Shown in pieces: positions 14,167 through 27,807 of a stretch of 64,000 bases of DNA. The notes under the pieces are model-generated. The model was given only the letters and a program-made list of their open reading frames with translations, did no database searches and was not told the origin of the DNA. The DNA comes from Piper betle (lineage: Eukaryota > Streptophyta > Magnoliopsida > Piperales > Piperaceae), in contig JAURVB010000715.1 in NCBI GenBank assembly GCA_033002965.1, positions 1 to 64,000 of the forward strand. Direction: 5' to 3'. Both the position numbers and the translations under genes were made by a program. The first letter of the stretch is position 1; each line of letters begins with the position of its first letter.

Positions 14167-16630
14167 CCTATAGGTGGGCCCCATTAGATTACAAGTTGTT
14201 GGACATGGGCCACATGGCAAGATCTAAGCCGTCCACATCAGTCCTAGCTTCACCCAGCTATTTTTGAGAGATTTCCCATGATTTTGATGATTTCTACCAT
14301 AACACCGCTGCCACTTTGGCTCGCCCTCGACCACCGGACTAGCACCCCTAGGACCACCTCACGATAGGCTTTCTATCCATACCTCTCACGACCACTGACA
14401 CCATCAGCAATGGAGTTTTTATAGCCAGTTTTAATCACTGCCGCCACCCCATTCGAGCCATTTTTCGATGTCAACGAGCCACCTCCTGCCTATCCGACAA
14501 CCTAGACATATTACTTTTATTAAGATCTACATTGTAAGACCACCTATGACCATCGTTGTGGCCACGATTGCCGCCAATGACGACGCTGCCCCCAATGATG
14601 ATTTTGCCCCCTTTCCAACCCTTTTTCAAGCCAGTAGCCCACCAGACTCCACCGATCGCCACCACCATTATGTTCCTCTTTGCTAGGGGCGTCTATCCTA
14701 TTCACCACCTATTTGTGTTTGTGGTTATGCCCGAGTCTGTGCCACGTCCAACTACCTGGCCCAACACTATTGCTCGACTCAATCGACTGGCTTGGATACA
14801 CTCGATTTGCTATTTTTAGTTGTTTTTAGACCATTTTCAACAATTAGAATACTCATACATTAGTTTAGATGAATATTTATATTATTTAACATATTTAGAT
14901 GTTATGATTAGTTTTAGTTATTTATTAATTAATTAATTTATTATTGTTTATTCTTTTTATTTAGATCATTGTTATATATGATGAGTGCTTATGTGATGTT
15001 TCATTATTGTTATTGATATATTTACTTATTAATATTAATCTTATTTATGTTTATTAAATTTATTATATATATATATATATACTTCTCTATTTATTCGTTG
15101 CATGTTTGTTATTATTTATTTGTATTTAATTATGCATTTTGAATTGGATAATTATGATATTATTATTATTATTCATGATTATTTAAAATTAACTAATTAT
15201 TTATGTATTTACTTATTTATCAAATGATTATATATATTTATTTAATTATTTACATGTTTACTAACACGAGTATATGCGATATTTACTCGTGTTTAGCAGT
15301 GTATTTATATAGTATATGATATTATTATTTTATGATTAGAGTATTGATTATTTTTATGTACTTATTATTTATTTATTTATTCATGAATGTTGTATTTATT
15401 TATTTATTATTTGTTATTACTTATTTTCTTTATTATATCTCGATTTGTTTACTTAGTATTGTCTTTTTTATTAGAATGTACTGATGATGTGAGCACACCA
15501 TGAGCATGCATCACATAGAGATGTAAGTATTTTACTTTATAATGGATTTTGATGTAAGTTTCAGAGTCCGAGCTCGCTGTAGATGAGACGTCATAATTAG
15601 AGCTTGGGCCACAGGTCCATTAGGACTTTTTCACTTTTTATCGCTATATTATATTGCTGATTTGATTTCTAGGTCGCAAGATGTGTTAAGTGATTATTTT
15701 ATCTAACCTCACTTAACACAAGCCATTTAGACATATTTATTTATGTAATTAATAACCCTTGAGAATGAGACCCCTCGAGTCTAATTTTGAAAATAAGATC
15801 CACTGAAATTGCTTTCGAGCCGATTATATAAATTATTTCCCATGCTTATATATAATTTTCTTGAGTTTTCGGTGAGATGTGAAACAAAGGAAAACTGACA
15901 ACCATGTCTTGAGATAGGGCACGTGTTAGTCAAAGGAGCTCTAAATTTGGTGAGTGCCCGTTTTATTCCTGGGGGATCCTGACAACTCTACATTCAAATT
16001 CCTTAAATTCAGATAAGTGTGGAGGTTTACGGGTACTGCAATACAGCACATGTCTAGACTTGTGATTTCAAAGGGTAGTAAAGACGCAAGCCTCAGAGTA
16101 CTCGACCTCTGGACTCAGGGACAGGAGTGATACCGAGGATGTAGAGAGCTAAAAGAAAAGAAATTGATGTTCCCCCGCAAGATACAGAGGATGCGATGTC
16201 GACAGCTCTTAATTAATGCCCTTATGAGAGATTCTATGAAGGAGTATATAAATGTTTTCATTTAACATGAGAATCAGTTCTCCTATACCAGTTTGACTAT
16301 TAGTTATTTCCGGATGAATAACACTTGTTACTAACGTTTTTCCTATTATATACGTATGTTTCGTGATTCTGAGCTGACTTTAACGGGAGGACAGATAAAC
16401 GTTACAGATACTTGAGCTCAATGCAATATTTTTCTTTTACACTTTTATTTACATCTGATGTATTTTTGACACATATTTAATGATGTCTTCCATTCTCTTG
16501 AGGCAAAGTGGGCTATTTAGATCTATATTATTGATCGAGAGTTATAGGCTAGTTGTTTTATACATGACTCAACTCGATCACGACATTTTCGATCTAATTT
16601 TTAGGTGAACCAAAATCAGGGTGTCAACTT
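13619..16630 (-). mobile_element. Old solo LTR of the ~3 kb LTR family, inverted copy
   Basis: This segment begins TGTAAAACCC (13619) and ends near 'cagggtgtcaa' (about 16630). That is the reverse complement of the other family members, which run TGTAACACCCC to GGGTTTTACA. Landmarks line up in inverse order with 19747-22717: 'gagctcgctgtagatgagac' and 'acaggtccattaggac' (15570-15630), 'cctcgagtct' (15772), 'gattatataaatta' (15822), 'gtttacgggtactg' (16025), and 'cacttgttactaacg' (16322-16336). Its length of about 3.0 kb equals that of the others. It is diverged, AT-enriched and has no internal retrotransposon domains. The right boundary and target duplication are uncertain. Confidence 0.65.
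14132..14163. repeat. (TA)n microsatellite
   Basis: An uninterrupted TA dinucleotide run of about 30 bases lies inside the inverted LTR relic. A shorter TA run sits at about 15063-15080. Confidence 0.9.
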
Positions 16631-19600
16631 CTACCTCCTTCGAATTTATACATTATTACATCAATCATGCATGCTTTGAATTTATAATTATATTTTCTCG
16701 ATGATATGAAATAAAAGTTACTTGTATTTGATTAAATACGGTTAATGATATAGTTGAATGAGTTGTTTGAAATTTGAATTCTATTATTGATCTTAAAACT
16801 TCGAGATATAAATTACAATGCTCTAAATCTAGTTGATATTCAAAAATTAAAATTAAAATTAAAATCACAAGTAAATGTGATCACGATATGCGGTGCACAT
16901 ATTGGTTTCATGATGATGAGTCTGATATTTTAATATAAACCTTATCTTTTAAAGACAATAAATTTGAAATTTTTAGATGAACCTTGTTGTTAAATTAATC
17001 ATTGATTTTCTAAAATAGATGTCACATTAAAAATCTCCAAAACAGAATGCATTTTCAATTAAAACTAACCAAAATGGCATTTTTTAAGAAAATTATTAAA
17101 TTTAATTATTTCACAAAATTTTTCATTATTTTTTATTAATCCATGAATAAGATCTACTATGATTTGATTACTTTAAAAAAGATATTTAATATGAGAATAT
17201 TTTTCAAAAAATTGGCTCTAATATTTTTGAGCTTTTTACCAAGAAAAATGGGGAAAGTTTTTTATATTATTAGATAGTGAGAAAATTATGTATAATTATC
17301 AAATAAAAATAATAAAAATAATAAAATATAATGACAAATTTACCCTCATAATTAAAAAATAACCGGTCTACTACCTGGTTGATGGACTGGTGGTGGGCAA
17401 CCAGGTTTAGGATATGCAGATCAGATCTGGCCTTGAGATGGCCGAATTTGAAATCCCCCCATCATCCCTTTAAAAAGTAAAAACTAAATTAAATACCAAG
17501 CTGTTGAGACAACCAAATTTAGCCATCCCCACGACATCCCCTAAAAAAATTATAATAATTAAATGCCTACATGGCTAGGCCGATGGCCAAGAACAACCAA
17601 ATCTTGCCACCGCCCCAAGGCCAAATCCAGCCGTGGGGTGTGGAGCCTAGGGCCAATTGCCAACTGCATCTTGACAAAATTCTCATTATTTTTTAGGCTT
17701 GGCCGATCACCTTCTGCCTTGGGGTGGCCTATGATAGTTGATGTAGGCCAAGGGCTGGCTAGACGATTTCCCCAAGATCAAGAGCGCTTGAGCCGTCCTT
17801 ATCTAAATTTTTATTTTTATTTTTAAAAAAATTATTTAAATTTATTTTAAATTTTCAAATAGTAGTATTTTAAACATTTCATAACTTTTTTCCTGATTAG
17901 ACTTGATTTTTCCATAATCTAGTAATATAGAAACTCTCCCCCTTTTTTTTGTAAAAAGTCGATATCTGCTGTTCGATCAACAAACTTTTTTCATATTTTT
18001 TATAGTTATTGTTGTCACCATAAATAATGTCTGAATTCGCCACCTCACTCATGAGCACTTGATTGGAAATTGCGAGGGCAGAGAAGAGATAGGCTAAACA
18101 ATTTTACTTGAAAATGATAAATGAATAATATAATATTTTTCATAAATATTTTATCGTTGGACTTTTACCAGAATTTTATTGTCACCGATTAATCAAACAT
18201 AATTACCAAAAAAATCAAAATTTCTTAAACACCACTCACGACGGTTGGATTTAATATATAAAAAGGTTAATTTATTTGAATCCAAAACAATAATCCGGTG
18301 GCCGTCATGCATTCAAAAGCACTCAAATTTAGTCTCTCCTAATTATAGAGCATTTGACTTCAAACCTGGATTGACCCATTAATTTAATGACTGCCTTAAT
18401 GGAATAGGAGCCAATGCGGCCGCCATTACAGACCATCACTGTGGATTTTCATAAATAAATTTTCAATAATTTTGCGTGACAGGGAATGAAATTATAAAAA
18501 ATAACTTAATCAAAATTTATTGGATGTTTTTTTTATTTATAAGTAGAAGGACTGTCTTGCCATGGTTGAGGACTACCCGTTGTATCTAATTTTGGATATG
18601 GTAATATCAATTTTTTTATTACTTGGGTGCGCATATATTTACGTTCGTTGAGAAATTTTTAACCATATTTGAATTAGTTGGACGTCAAATACCTTTTAGA
18701 ATTGACAGACTTATTAAATAGGTATCAAAATTTTATCAAAAGTATGTATTTTCAAATGTTTTTCCCACTGAGTTTGTAAATATGTATACACATTTGGAGC
18801 GTAAAAAGTTTTTCCATTGCTCTTAACTTCACAATTGATTTAATAAAAATAATAAATCAATAGTAATTAACGATTAACCTGTAATTTAATATACTATCAA
18901 CGATTCAAAGATATGTTATTTAAGATTGAAGAGTATTTTCTATAATGTGTTAACCACTTTTTGTCTGGGAAAAATATTTGAAAATTAGACAAATATGGAT
19001 TGGACTTTACAAAATTAATCAAATTTAATCAAAATATACATCCTTTTAACTAAGAAAATAAAAAAAGGCTGGCTGGAGACAACTAACTAAGGCTGCATCT
19101 AATTCAGGGCGGCTATATCTGAGTGACAGGGATTACCTGTACCGGCCGCCCTTGGGCGACCGCAGATGCCAGCCGCCACTTTTCCATTTTTGTTAAGTAA
19201 AAAATTGATCTTGTCAAACCCAACCCACGAGGTGGCCTATTAATCTTGTTGGGTCGGGTCTTGCCTAAATCATACCTCCGTTTTAAACTAAACTTATAAA
19301 TCAAACTCAATTATTTACTATTTAAATTTTTATATATAATACTAAACAATCAATGTCATGAAGGCAAAATCAAATCTGACTATTTACAATAAATGGTCAA
19401 CTTTATATGGACAACATCTATCTATTCAGGCTATATTATCACAAAAAAACTTATTAGAACAATATAATAATAACATATTTTAAAAATAAAATCTAAGCAA
19501 AGACATATTTAAATAATATAAATTGCATATTTGATAATTGTACTGATAAACATTAGCTTTAAAATTTTAATAAGGCATTAATTTTTATAATTAAAAATAT

Positions 19601-19633
19601 CATTTAAAATTTGAGTATCGGGTGCTGAGTATT
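16631..19633. other. AT-rich intergenic DNA, no gene seen
   Basis: This stretch is strongly AT-rich, with GC-richer islands at 17340-17800 and 19070-19260. Its reading frames are short and show no domain I recognise. Confidence 0.5.
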
Positions 19634-22600
19634 TGTTGGTTGTTTCAAGAGAAGTGAAGGCCTAAGTGTCACTTTTGGAATACCCGGGCGCTCGGTCCTT
19701 GGCCAAATTTTAAAAAGGGTGAGAACCTAGGCACCCCAATGGTTTTTGTAACACCCCAAATCCGGTTCACACTCGTGAACCGAACCGGCATGTTACCAGC
19801 CCCGGTTAGGTCGGCTAACCCGAACCTAACTCATACGGATCCAATCTCGGCGTCTTAAGATGTAGATACGACTTGTCATGCATGGATAAATTCATAAAAC
19901 CCTAACATGATACTACATGGATGACATGCAACCTAAATTTCACACCAACACAATTACAATCAAAATTAGTAAAAATTATAAAATGAAAGGGACAGAATTT
20001 CCCCTAAAAATGCAATTAGGGGCCACCCTGTCAAAATCGTATATTCAAACATATATACGTATAGCAACGATAGCATTCACACATACTTCTAATCTATTAT
20101 ATTCATCATTCTCTGAACTTTGGGTCCTAACCCATCACACTTTTGCTGCGCTACTCTGATCATTTCACATTCTATCATGTCTCATGCATTTGAACATGTC
20201 ATTCACAATATAATAACATAATAACACAAAATTAAACATTCAGAAATCTAACATGTGTGTGTGTACAAGACCTCATTGCTCCTCCGTCCAAGCTGGCTCC
20301 TCCAACTCGTGATTATTACCTACATATAGTATAAAAACACGTCAGTAACAAGTGTTACTGGTCCGGAAAATAAAATAACTATAACAAGCTGGCTATGAGA
20401 GCAAACTCTCATATGAAAGAAAACATCATATACTCCACGTGAACACTCTGAAGGGCACTACTGAGGAGCCACTGGGCTGCAGACCCGGTAGCATCCCGAA
20501 CTTACTGATCTGCTGCTGGTACTATGCCGCTCTCGGCACTTCTTTTCAGTACTTCTTGTGAAACTTTATCCTAAGCCCTCTCCTTACCTCCATATTTCTC
20601 CTGGCCTTGAGCACGAAGGCCGAGTACTCTCAGGCAGTCGCCTTTAGTACCCTTTGAACCACAAGTCCGGACATGCGCTGTACTAAACAGTACCCGTAAA
20701 CCTCCACGTTCTCCGGGTGTGAGGAACTCAAACGCGGAGTTGTCAGGATCCCTCGGGAATGGAACAGTCCGCTGGCACTAATCCAGAGCCCGCTTTGACT
20801 GTCACGGCATCCTCTGCATGGTACGTGCAGTCGATTTCTCCATCTCTCGTCTCACTAAAAACGCGAAAACTATATATATATATAGGGCTGGGTAGGGATT
20901 TATATAATAGGCCCGAAGGCAACTTGTGGTGGATCTTGTTTTCGAAATCATCCTCGAGGGATCTCATCCTCGAGGGGTTATTAATCCGGAAAATGTTCGG
21001 TTAAATGGCCCGAGTTAAGTGGGATCCGATAAAACGCCACTTAACCCGTCCTGCAGGCAATAAATAAAACATACAATAGAAAGAGTAAATCAGAGACGAG
21101 TCCTAAACGGACCTGGTAGAAGCTCCAAGCGTGTCATCGCGCCTAGGCGGCGAGCTCCTACTCCGTACCTACACATCAAAACTAAATACTAACGCCCACT
21201 AACTACATGATGCATCAAAATCAATGAATCACACACAACACCATCATCATCCATCACAATGACCAATCAAATAATCATAAAAGTAAATAATCCTAACTCG
21301 TCCTATTCATACCAATTTTACTGTGTTTTTCTAAGTTATCTCATGATCACTTATCATGCTGAGACTCGATCTACCTCATTAGATCACTTACTATTCATTC
21401 ACTAACAATCTCATCATGCACATCTTTACTTTATTCATGGTCAAGACATTAATCATGATAATTAATCAACCCTAGCACGCTATGCTAACAATTATCATCA
21501 ATTTTAAATAATCAAATCGGAGGTAATTATACCTCACGTCGTCGGCAATCGGCGACGGCTAGGGTTCCGTCGCGCGTCTCGGAGCTCGAATTCGGCGCTC
21601 CTCGGCGTCCGATGTTCGATCGAGTCCAACTGGGTGAGCTCCGCGGAAGATCCGGTGAATTCCAGCGAATTCCAGAAATTCCAATTTTCCAGCGGTTTTC
21701 CGGCAGCTACTGGCGGTTTTCCGGCGGCTTCCGGTGGTTTTCCGGCGACAATCGCCGGCGGCGTCTACTAGCCGGAAAGTGGTCGTGTTGGGTACCCTCG
21801 GAACCGGCTCGGCGAGCCCGACTCATCTATGACCTCAGCGTGGCCAATGGAGGCGGCGGCTCGCCGGAAAATGGCAAAACAGAGCCGGCGGCGATGGGCC
21901 GCTAGATCCGGCCGGCCACGGTGGCGACGGCCTCCGTTCCGGTCGGGAAAGGTCAGCTGGAAGGCTCGAGGGTGCTGAGGCGACCGACTCGATCGTGGCG
22001 GCGACTGGTCGGCGGCGGCGCGATCGGCGACGCAAGCGCTGCGTCACGCGCGGTGGTTCCTCGCGTCGCGGCGGTCCAGCTCGGGGCCGGGCCTGGTCGG
22101 GGCGGCAGGGCGACGCCGTGGCCGGGCTGGGCGGCGTCGATCGACGGCCAGGCGGCGTCGGCCGTGGCGGCGGTGGCGCGCGAACAGGGGCGGCGCGGCG
22201 GCGAGGGTTTGGGCGTGGGGGAGGAAAGGTCAAGGGTGCGAGAAGAGATGTGTTGGGTGGCAAACTCGTAATTAAGACTTGACTCGTCTCCGACTCGAGT
22301 CAAGTATAATAACTAAGTCGTATTAAATCCTAAAAAATTCATAAAAATCGGGAAAAATCCCGTAAAATCAAACAACACCAAAAAATCATAATGATATGCT
22401 CTATGACTAACAACCCACCCAGACTGCCCGAACGCGTCCTAACGCGGTAAACGGCCTAATACTAATTCTACGATCCACTATATATAAAAATAATAAAAAA
22501 ATGACTGGCATACTCTCATATATCTGATAACTCATTCTGTTCTGCTGTGTTCATGACGTTATCATCATATACTTGGGTACGCATGACCCTCATAGCTCAT

Positions 22601-23098
22601 ACACGCGACTGGCATCGGCTCAGTACACGTGTCCTGAAACTGACTCAACTCGAAAAAATAACGGTCGACCCGACCGGTTCTGAATATAAAACCCTAACTC
22701 GAATCGTGGGTTTTACAGTTTTATTCCGCACATTTTTTGTGTTTTTGCTGTATAAATTTTATTTTTCATCTAAGTTGGTGTCCTTTAACATTTTTTTCTT
22801 CTTTTTTGTACCACTCCCTTCTCTCGGGTGATGACCTTGAATTTTGGGTGATCAATGAGGAATTTTTTCAATGATCTTGCGATGTAATTGGAAATGTATA
22901 CTCTCTTGTTTGCGACAAGGAATAAATTTCATTGTATGTTGGATACAAATTAGCACAAGAAGCCTTAGTGTAGATGGTGAAAATTTTTTATTTGCACTTG
23001 TCTTGGATTTGAGTTTTCTTCATCAATTTGTGTATTTTATTGTGGCTTCATTCTATCAGACGTGCAATTTCTATTAATCCCTCTAATATTATCCAACA
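19634..23098 (+). mobile_element. Host LTR-like repeat, copy 1 (split by a solo LTR)
   Basis: The repeat starts TGTTGG (19634) and ends CCAACA (23093-23098), matching the short inverted termini of an LTR. It is split by the 3 kb LTR at 19747-22717. Its two parts match copy 2 at 30555-30976: 'attttaaaa.gggtgag' on the left, and 'tttttgtgtttttg.tgt' and 'cttcattctatcag.cgtgcaattt' on the right. Once the insertion is removed it is about 0.49 kb. It may be the 5' LTR of an old element whose 3' LTR is copy 2. Confidence 0.55.
19747..22717. mobile_element. Solo LTR A, 2971 bp, with 5 bp target duplication
   Basis: The element begins TGTAACACCCC and ends GGGTTTTACA. Both sides are flanked by GTTTT (19742-19746 and 22718-22722), a clean 5 bp target-site duplication. 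There is no second copy in direct register and no internal gag-pol, so it is a solo LTR. A TATA-like 'TATATAAAT' on the minus strand near 20895-20905 suggests transcription leftward. The half near 21540-22250 is very GC-rich and gives long overlapping open frames on both strands; these are composition artefacts. The large LTR size recalls Ty3/gypsy chromoviruses, but no internal domain is available to prove the lineage. Confidence 0.8.
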
Positions 23099-24026
23099 AT
23101 TTAAATACAAAATTATATGTGGAATTTATAAAATTATATGTGAATTGAGTTCAAAATTGATAAGACTCTGAAGCCAGTTTATTGGATAGGATTTTAACAT
23201 ATGACAAAAAATGATGATTTTTTAATTGAAAACTCTAAAAAACTTTCTACAATGTACTTGAGTTTGAGGATAATGTGATGATCATGAACCTGGTAGAACG
23301 ATTAGTAGATAAAAAGTTAAGAAGGACGATTACTTATGTCATGGACATATTTTAAAGTGTTTTTGATTATAAATCATATGACCTTTATTGTGAAACTAAT
23401 TCATTTAAAAATTATGAGAATCCTTAGAGAAGAAGTATGAAAAAGAAGATAGAGGATGGAAAATACATTGTGGGAGAGTACTGATTTCAAAATTGTAGAG
23501 GAAAAATTTGTATACGCATACACTATAAATTATATTGAAAAACTATTCACATGATGACAAGTGCACAAAACTACAAGGAGTTTAACTTAATTGTCTTAAT
23601 AACATTTAAGGTTTATTATATAACATATTGACTTGGAGAATATACTTTGAGAATCTTCCCTATATGGATGTAATAATGAAGTCGATTATTGATGGAGTTA
23701 TGACTTAGTTCCTAAATGAAAAATATTCATGAAAATACAAGATACCTAACGCATGATCAGAATAACACTACCCTTGTAACACCCCAAATCTGGTTCACGC
23801 TCGTGAACCGAATCGGCATGTTACAGGCCTCGGTTAGGTTAGCTAACCCGAACCTAACTCATGCGGATTCAATCTCGGAGTCTTAAGATGAAGATATAAT
23901 TCGTAATGCATGGATGAATGCACAAATCCTAACATGGTACTACATGAATGATATACAAATCAAAGTACACACCAGGACAATCCCAATAAAAATTAATAAA
24001 AATTTTGAAATATAACGGACAGAGTT

Positions 24027-27000
24027 TGTAACACCCCAATCCGGTTTACTCTCAACCCGGACCAGAACTGTTACAAAGGATCGAACTACTCGTAAACCGA
24101 TTAAGTTGGCTGACCCAAAACCTAAACGGCTACGACATAACCCTCTCGACGTCTCAAGATGGAGCACGCCGCTAATGCGCAAACAATATATGAATGAGAT
24201 GCAAAACCCTAACAGGATACTACGTGAATGTCATGATAATCACCGCACACCAAAATAATTAAAACAGCAATAAAATTCATAAAATCTAGAATAAAACGGA
24301 CAGAGCCTCCCCTAAAAGTGCAATAAGGGGATGACCTGTTAAAATACGGCACAATATGTATATATATAAAACAACAATTTATATCACACTAGACTTCAAA
24401 TCAACTACACATATCGTAATTGGCATCTAGCCCACCTGCAATTCATGTTCATCGTGTTTTTGTTCATTTCAACTCAACATAGCTGATCATTCCTGGACAT
24501 TGGAACTTTTCCAAAACATTTCTAAGAAAATTCATACATTTCTAAACAAGATCTACAAGTCTCATAGCTCATGCATATGTACACAACATGTATATCACAA
24601 GCATCATTCAACCCACATCATATCTTACGCAAAAGTCGGCGCGGCGCCAGGTATGCGTGTGCAATGCAAGCGCTACTCCTTCGTCGAGGCCGGCATACAC
24701 CAATCATCATCCTCACCTACATATAGTAGAAAAACGTCAGCAACGGGTGTCACTGGTCCGGAAATAACTATTATCAAACTGGAACATGAGAGCAAACTCT
24801 CATGGAAAACAAACCATCATATATCTTCCTCAAGAACTCTCATAAGGGCAACTACAAAGGAGCCGTCGAGCAGCTGACTCAACAGCATCCTGATCTATCT
24901 GGTACTATGCCGCTCTCGACACTTCTTTTTCAGTACTTCACGTAAATTTTATCCTAAGCCCTCTCCGAACCTCCATATTACTCCTGGCCTTGAGCACGTA
25001 GACCGAGCACTCTCAGGCAGTCGCCTTTAGTACCCTTTGAACCACAAGTCCGGACATGCGCTGTACTAAACAGTACCCGTAAACCTCCACGTCCTCCGGG
25101 TGTGAGGAACTCAAACGCGGAGTTGTCAGGATCCCTCGGGAATGGAACAGTCCGCTGGCACTAATCCAGAGCCCGCTTTGACTGGCACGGCATCTGCTCA
25201 TGGTACGTGCAGTCGACTCATCTTCTCTTGTCTCACTGAAAACTCGATAAAACTATTTATAGGGCTGGGTCGGGATTTATTATAATAGGCCCGAAGGCAA
25301 CTTGAGGTGGATCTTATTTTCGAAAACAAACTCGAGGGATCTCATCCTCGAGGGTTATTAATTCCGAAAACCATCGACCAGGTGACCCGTGTTAGGTGGG
25401 GTCCAATAAATCATCCACCTGACACGTCCTACGATCAATAAATCAAATCACCGATAGAATAGAGCGATAAAACCTGAGAAGCGTGTCCTAACGGACCTGT
25501 CAGAAGCTCCAAGCGCAGTCTCGTGCCTAGACGGCGAGCTCCTGCAACGAACCTACATGAACATAACTATTTACTAACGCCCATACATATATGATGCACG
25601 CCTATATAACTAATATATCCACATGCATACAATCATCTAATCAAACATGACAATCATCTCGACAATTACCCTACATCTCTAATTGTCAAGCAAGTTAATA
25701 ATTTTATCATTTCATATGTTACTTATTACCTAGCACTTTTAATTCCAATTTCAAAGCATACCTATTCTAATTAGGTGACAATGGTTTAATCAATTTAATC
25801 TGTTTAACTTAATGCTAGCATGCAAAACCTAATTCATACAAATTCATAAATTAACTAGTTAACAAGCATTTAATTAACTATTCAATGGTTTACTAACAAT
25901 TTCATTACTAAGCATTCACATCATACAACACAATTTACGCTAATCATCACATGTTTATCATAATCACGATTAATTAAACTAAAATCATGAAGTTAATAAA
26001 ATTAATTCTAATATGCTACTATGACCACAACATGTATGTAATAATTCTAAAAAAGAAGGAAGAACCACCTCGCGATCGGCGCTGAAATCGGTGCCGACGG
26101 ACGAAGGCGGTGAAGGTGAGTCGGCGGTTTTCCGGTGACTGTGCCGGCGGTTTTCCGGCAGCTCCGGTGGTTTTCCGGTGACTGCTCCGGCGAGGCAATC
26201 GGAGGTAGGGGTTAGCACCGTCTCGGTGAGCTGAACCCAATGGTGGTGACGACGAGGGCAGCCGCGGCGGCGATGGCCACCAACGGCGGCGTCGAGTGCG
26301 GTCGGGGCGGTCGGCCGCTCCGATCAGAGCCACGGCCGACCTCGACGGCGGCGCTAAGCAGGGGGGAAAGGTAGGGGAGGTCGAGGGGAGAAGCTCCGAC
26401 GTCATGGCGGCGGCGGTCCGGCGCAGACGGCGGCGGAATCGCGTCGGGAACGGCGGGAAATCGAGGGCGATTTCCGGCGTTGCGACGGCCGGACGGTGGC
26501 CGGGCGTGGTCGAGGCGGCAAGGCGACGGCACGGCCGGGCTGGGCGGCGTCGACCGGCGGCGAGGTGGCGTCGACGGCGGTGGCAAAATCTCAAGGGCGG
26601 CGGCGGTGAAAACACGGGTTGGGGGAGGAAGATGAGAAGTATAGGGGGTGGCAAAGTTGTAAATAAGACTTGACTCGACACCGGCTCGAGTCAAGAATGA
26701 TAACGGACTCGGAATAAATCCTAGAAAAATCTAGAAAAATTGGGAAAAATCCCATAAAATCAAACAAAATATCACAACATCCAAATGACATGTCGTATAA
26801 CTAATAACCCACCCGAATACCATCTAACGCGTCCTAATGCGTTATTCGGCCTAAACTAATTCTACGGTCACAACATAAAATAAAATAAAATCATCAACTG
26901 TATACTCTCATATCTACTGATAACTCAGTCTGCTGATGCGTATCTGACGCTATCATCGATACTTGGGTATACATAAACCCTCATAGCACGTGCGCACGGT

Positions 27001-27106
27001 CGGCCTCGGCCCCGCACACGTGTTCTGAAAGCTGAACCGACTCAAACTACGGTCAAACCAACCGGCTAACGACTATAAAACCCTGACTCGAGTCGCGGGT
27101 TTTACA
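24027..27106. mobile_element. Solo LTR C (~3080 bp), nested inside LTR B
   Basis: It begins TGTAACACCCC and ends GCGGGTTTTACA. Flanks are GAGTT (24022-24026) and TAGTT (27107-27111), a 5 bp duplication with one change. Outside them the host sequence reads straight through: 'cggacagagtt' continues as 'tcccctaaaaatgcaat', as in the uninterrupted LTR A. C is a diverged subfamily, but it keeps the same order of landmarks and the GC-rich half (26040-26680), whose open frames on both strands are not genes. Confidence 0.78.
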
Positions 27107-27298
27107 TAGTTTCCCCTAAAAATGCAATTAGGGGCCACCCTGTCAAATATACATATGCAAATATATATATAACCGTATATCAAACAATTTCATTCATACA
27201 AAATACAAAATCTAACATGCAATAACTCATTTTGAACTTGGGTCTCAACCCACCACGCTTTCATTGCACAATCTATTCATATTCACATTGTAACGACC

Positions 27299-27807
27299 TA
27301 GCCCAACGTGTAACATAATGGGTTAAGTCATTTCTTTAAAATGGGTACCCTGGAAGTTAAAGATCCGGATAAACAGGATCTTCTCCCAGTAGGTATTAGA
27401 TGTGGGACTAAGTTGAGGGATCTCACAATCCACCCACCTTAGGAAATTTCGTCCTCGAAATGCCTATTCTTCACCTATTGCTAGCCGCAGCCCACGTCCT
27501 TTCTAGCCCATGACTGGTAGCCTAGCCAACGTTTCTAGTCATGGCCCGTTGTTAGCCTCAGCCCATGACCTTTTTGGCCCATGACCGGCAGCCTAGCCAA
27601 CGCCCCTAGTCCATCCCACCATCTAACACGGAACCAGGTCGGCTCTGATACTATTTGTAACGACCCAGCCCAAAGTGCAACGTAATGGGCTAAGTCATTT
27701 CTTTAAAATGGGTACCCCAAAAGTTAAAGATCTATAGTCCATTCCCACTTATAAATAGGATCTCCTAGTAGGTATTAGATGTGGGACTAAGTTGAGGGGA
27801 TCTCACA
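27299..27807 (-). mobile_element. TRIM element 1 (509 bp) inside LTR B
   Basis: Terminal direct repeats 27299-27427 and 27656-27807 both run TGTAACGACC to ATCTCACA. The flanks are a perfect 5 bp target duplication CACAT (27294-27298 and 27808-27812). The PBS-like 'ggctctgatacta' at 27641-27653 reads as an initiator-Met tRNA site on the minus strand. A purine tract 'AAGGTGGGTGGAT' (minus strand) borders the other repeat, so the element is transcribed leftward. The interior has two imperfect tandem copies of a unit containing 'gcccatgac.ggtagcctagcc'. There is no coding capacity. Confidence 0.82.

Noticed and set aside
21835..22303. Overlapping Arg/Pro-rich open frames on both strands in LTR A
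   Set aside because: They come from high G+C content. The same happens at 26019-26694 in LTR C, and the matching part of LTR B is broken, so there is no conserved protein.
27299..27807. TRIM as a Cassandra element with a 5S rRNA-like promoter
   Set aside because: The words 'aagttaaaga' and 'atgggtacc' recall 5S RNA boxes but are in the wrong orientation relative to the PBS, and no full 5S-like region is present.
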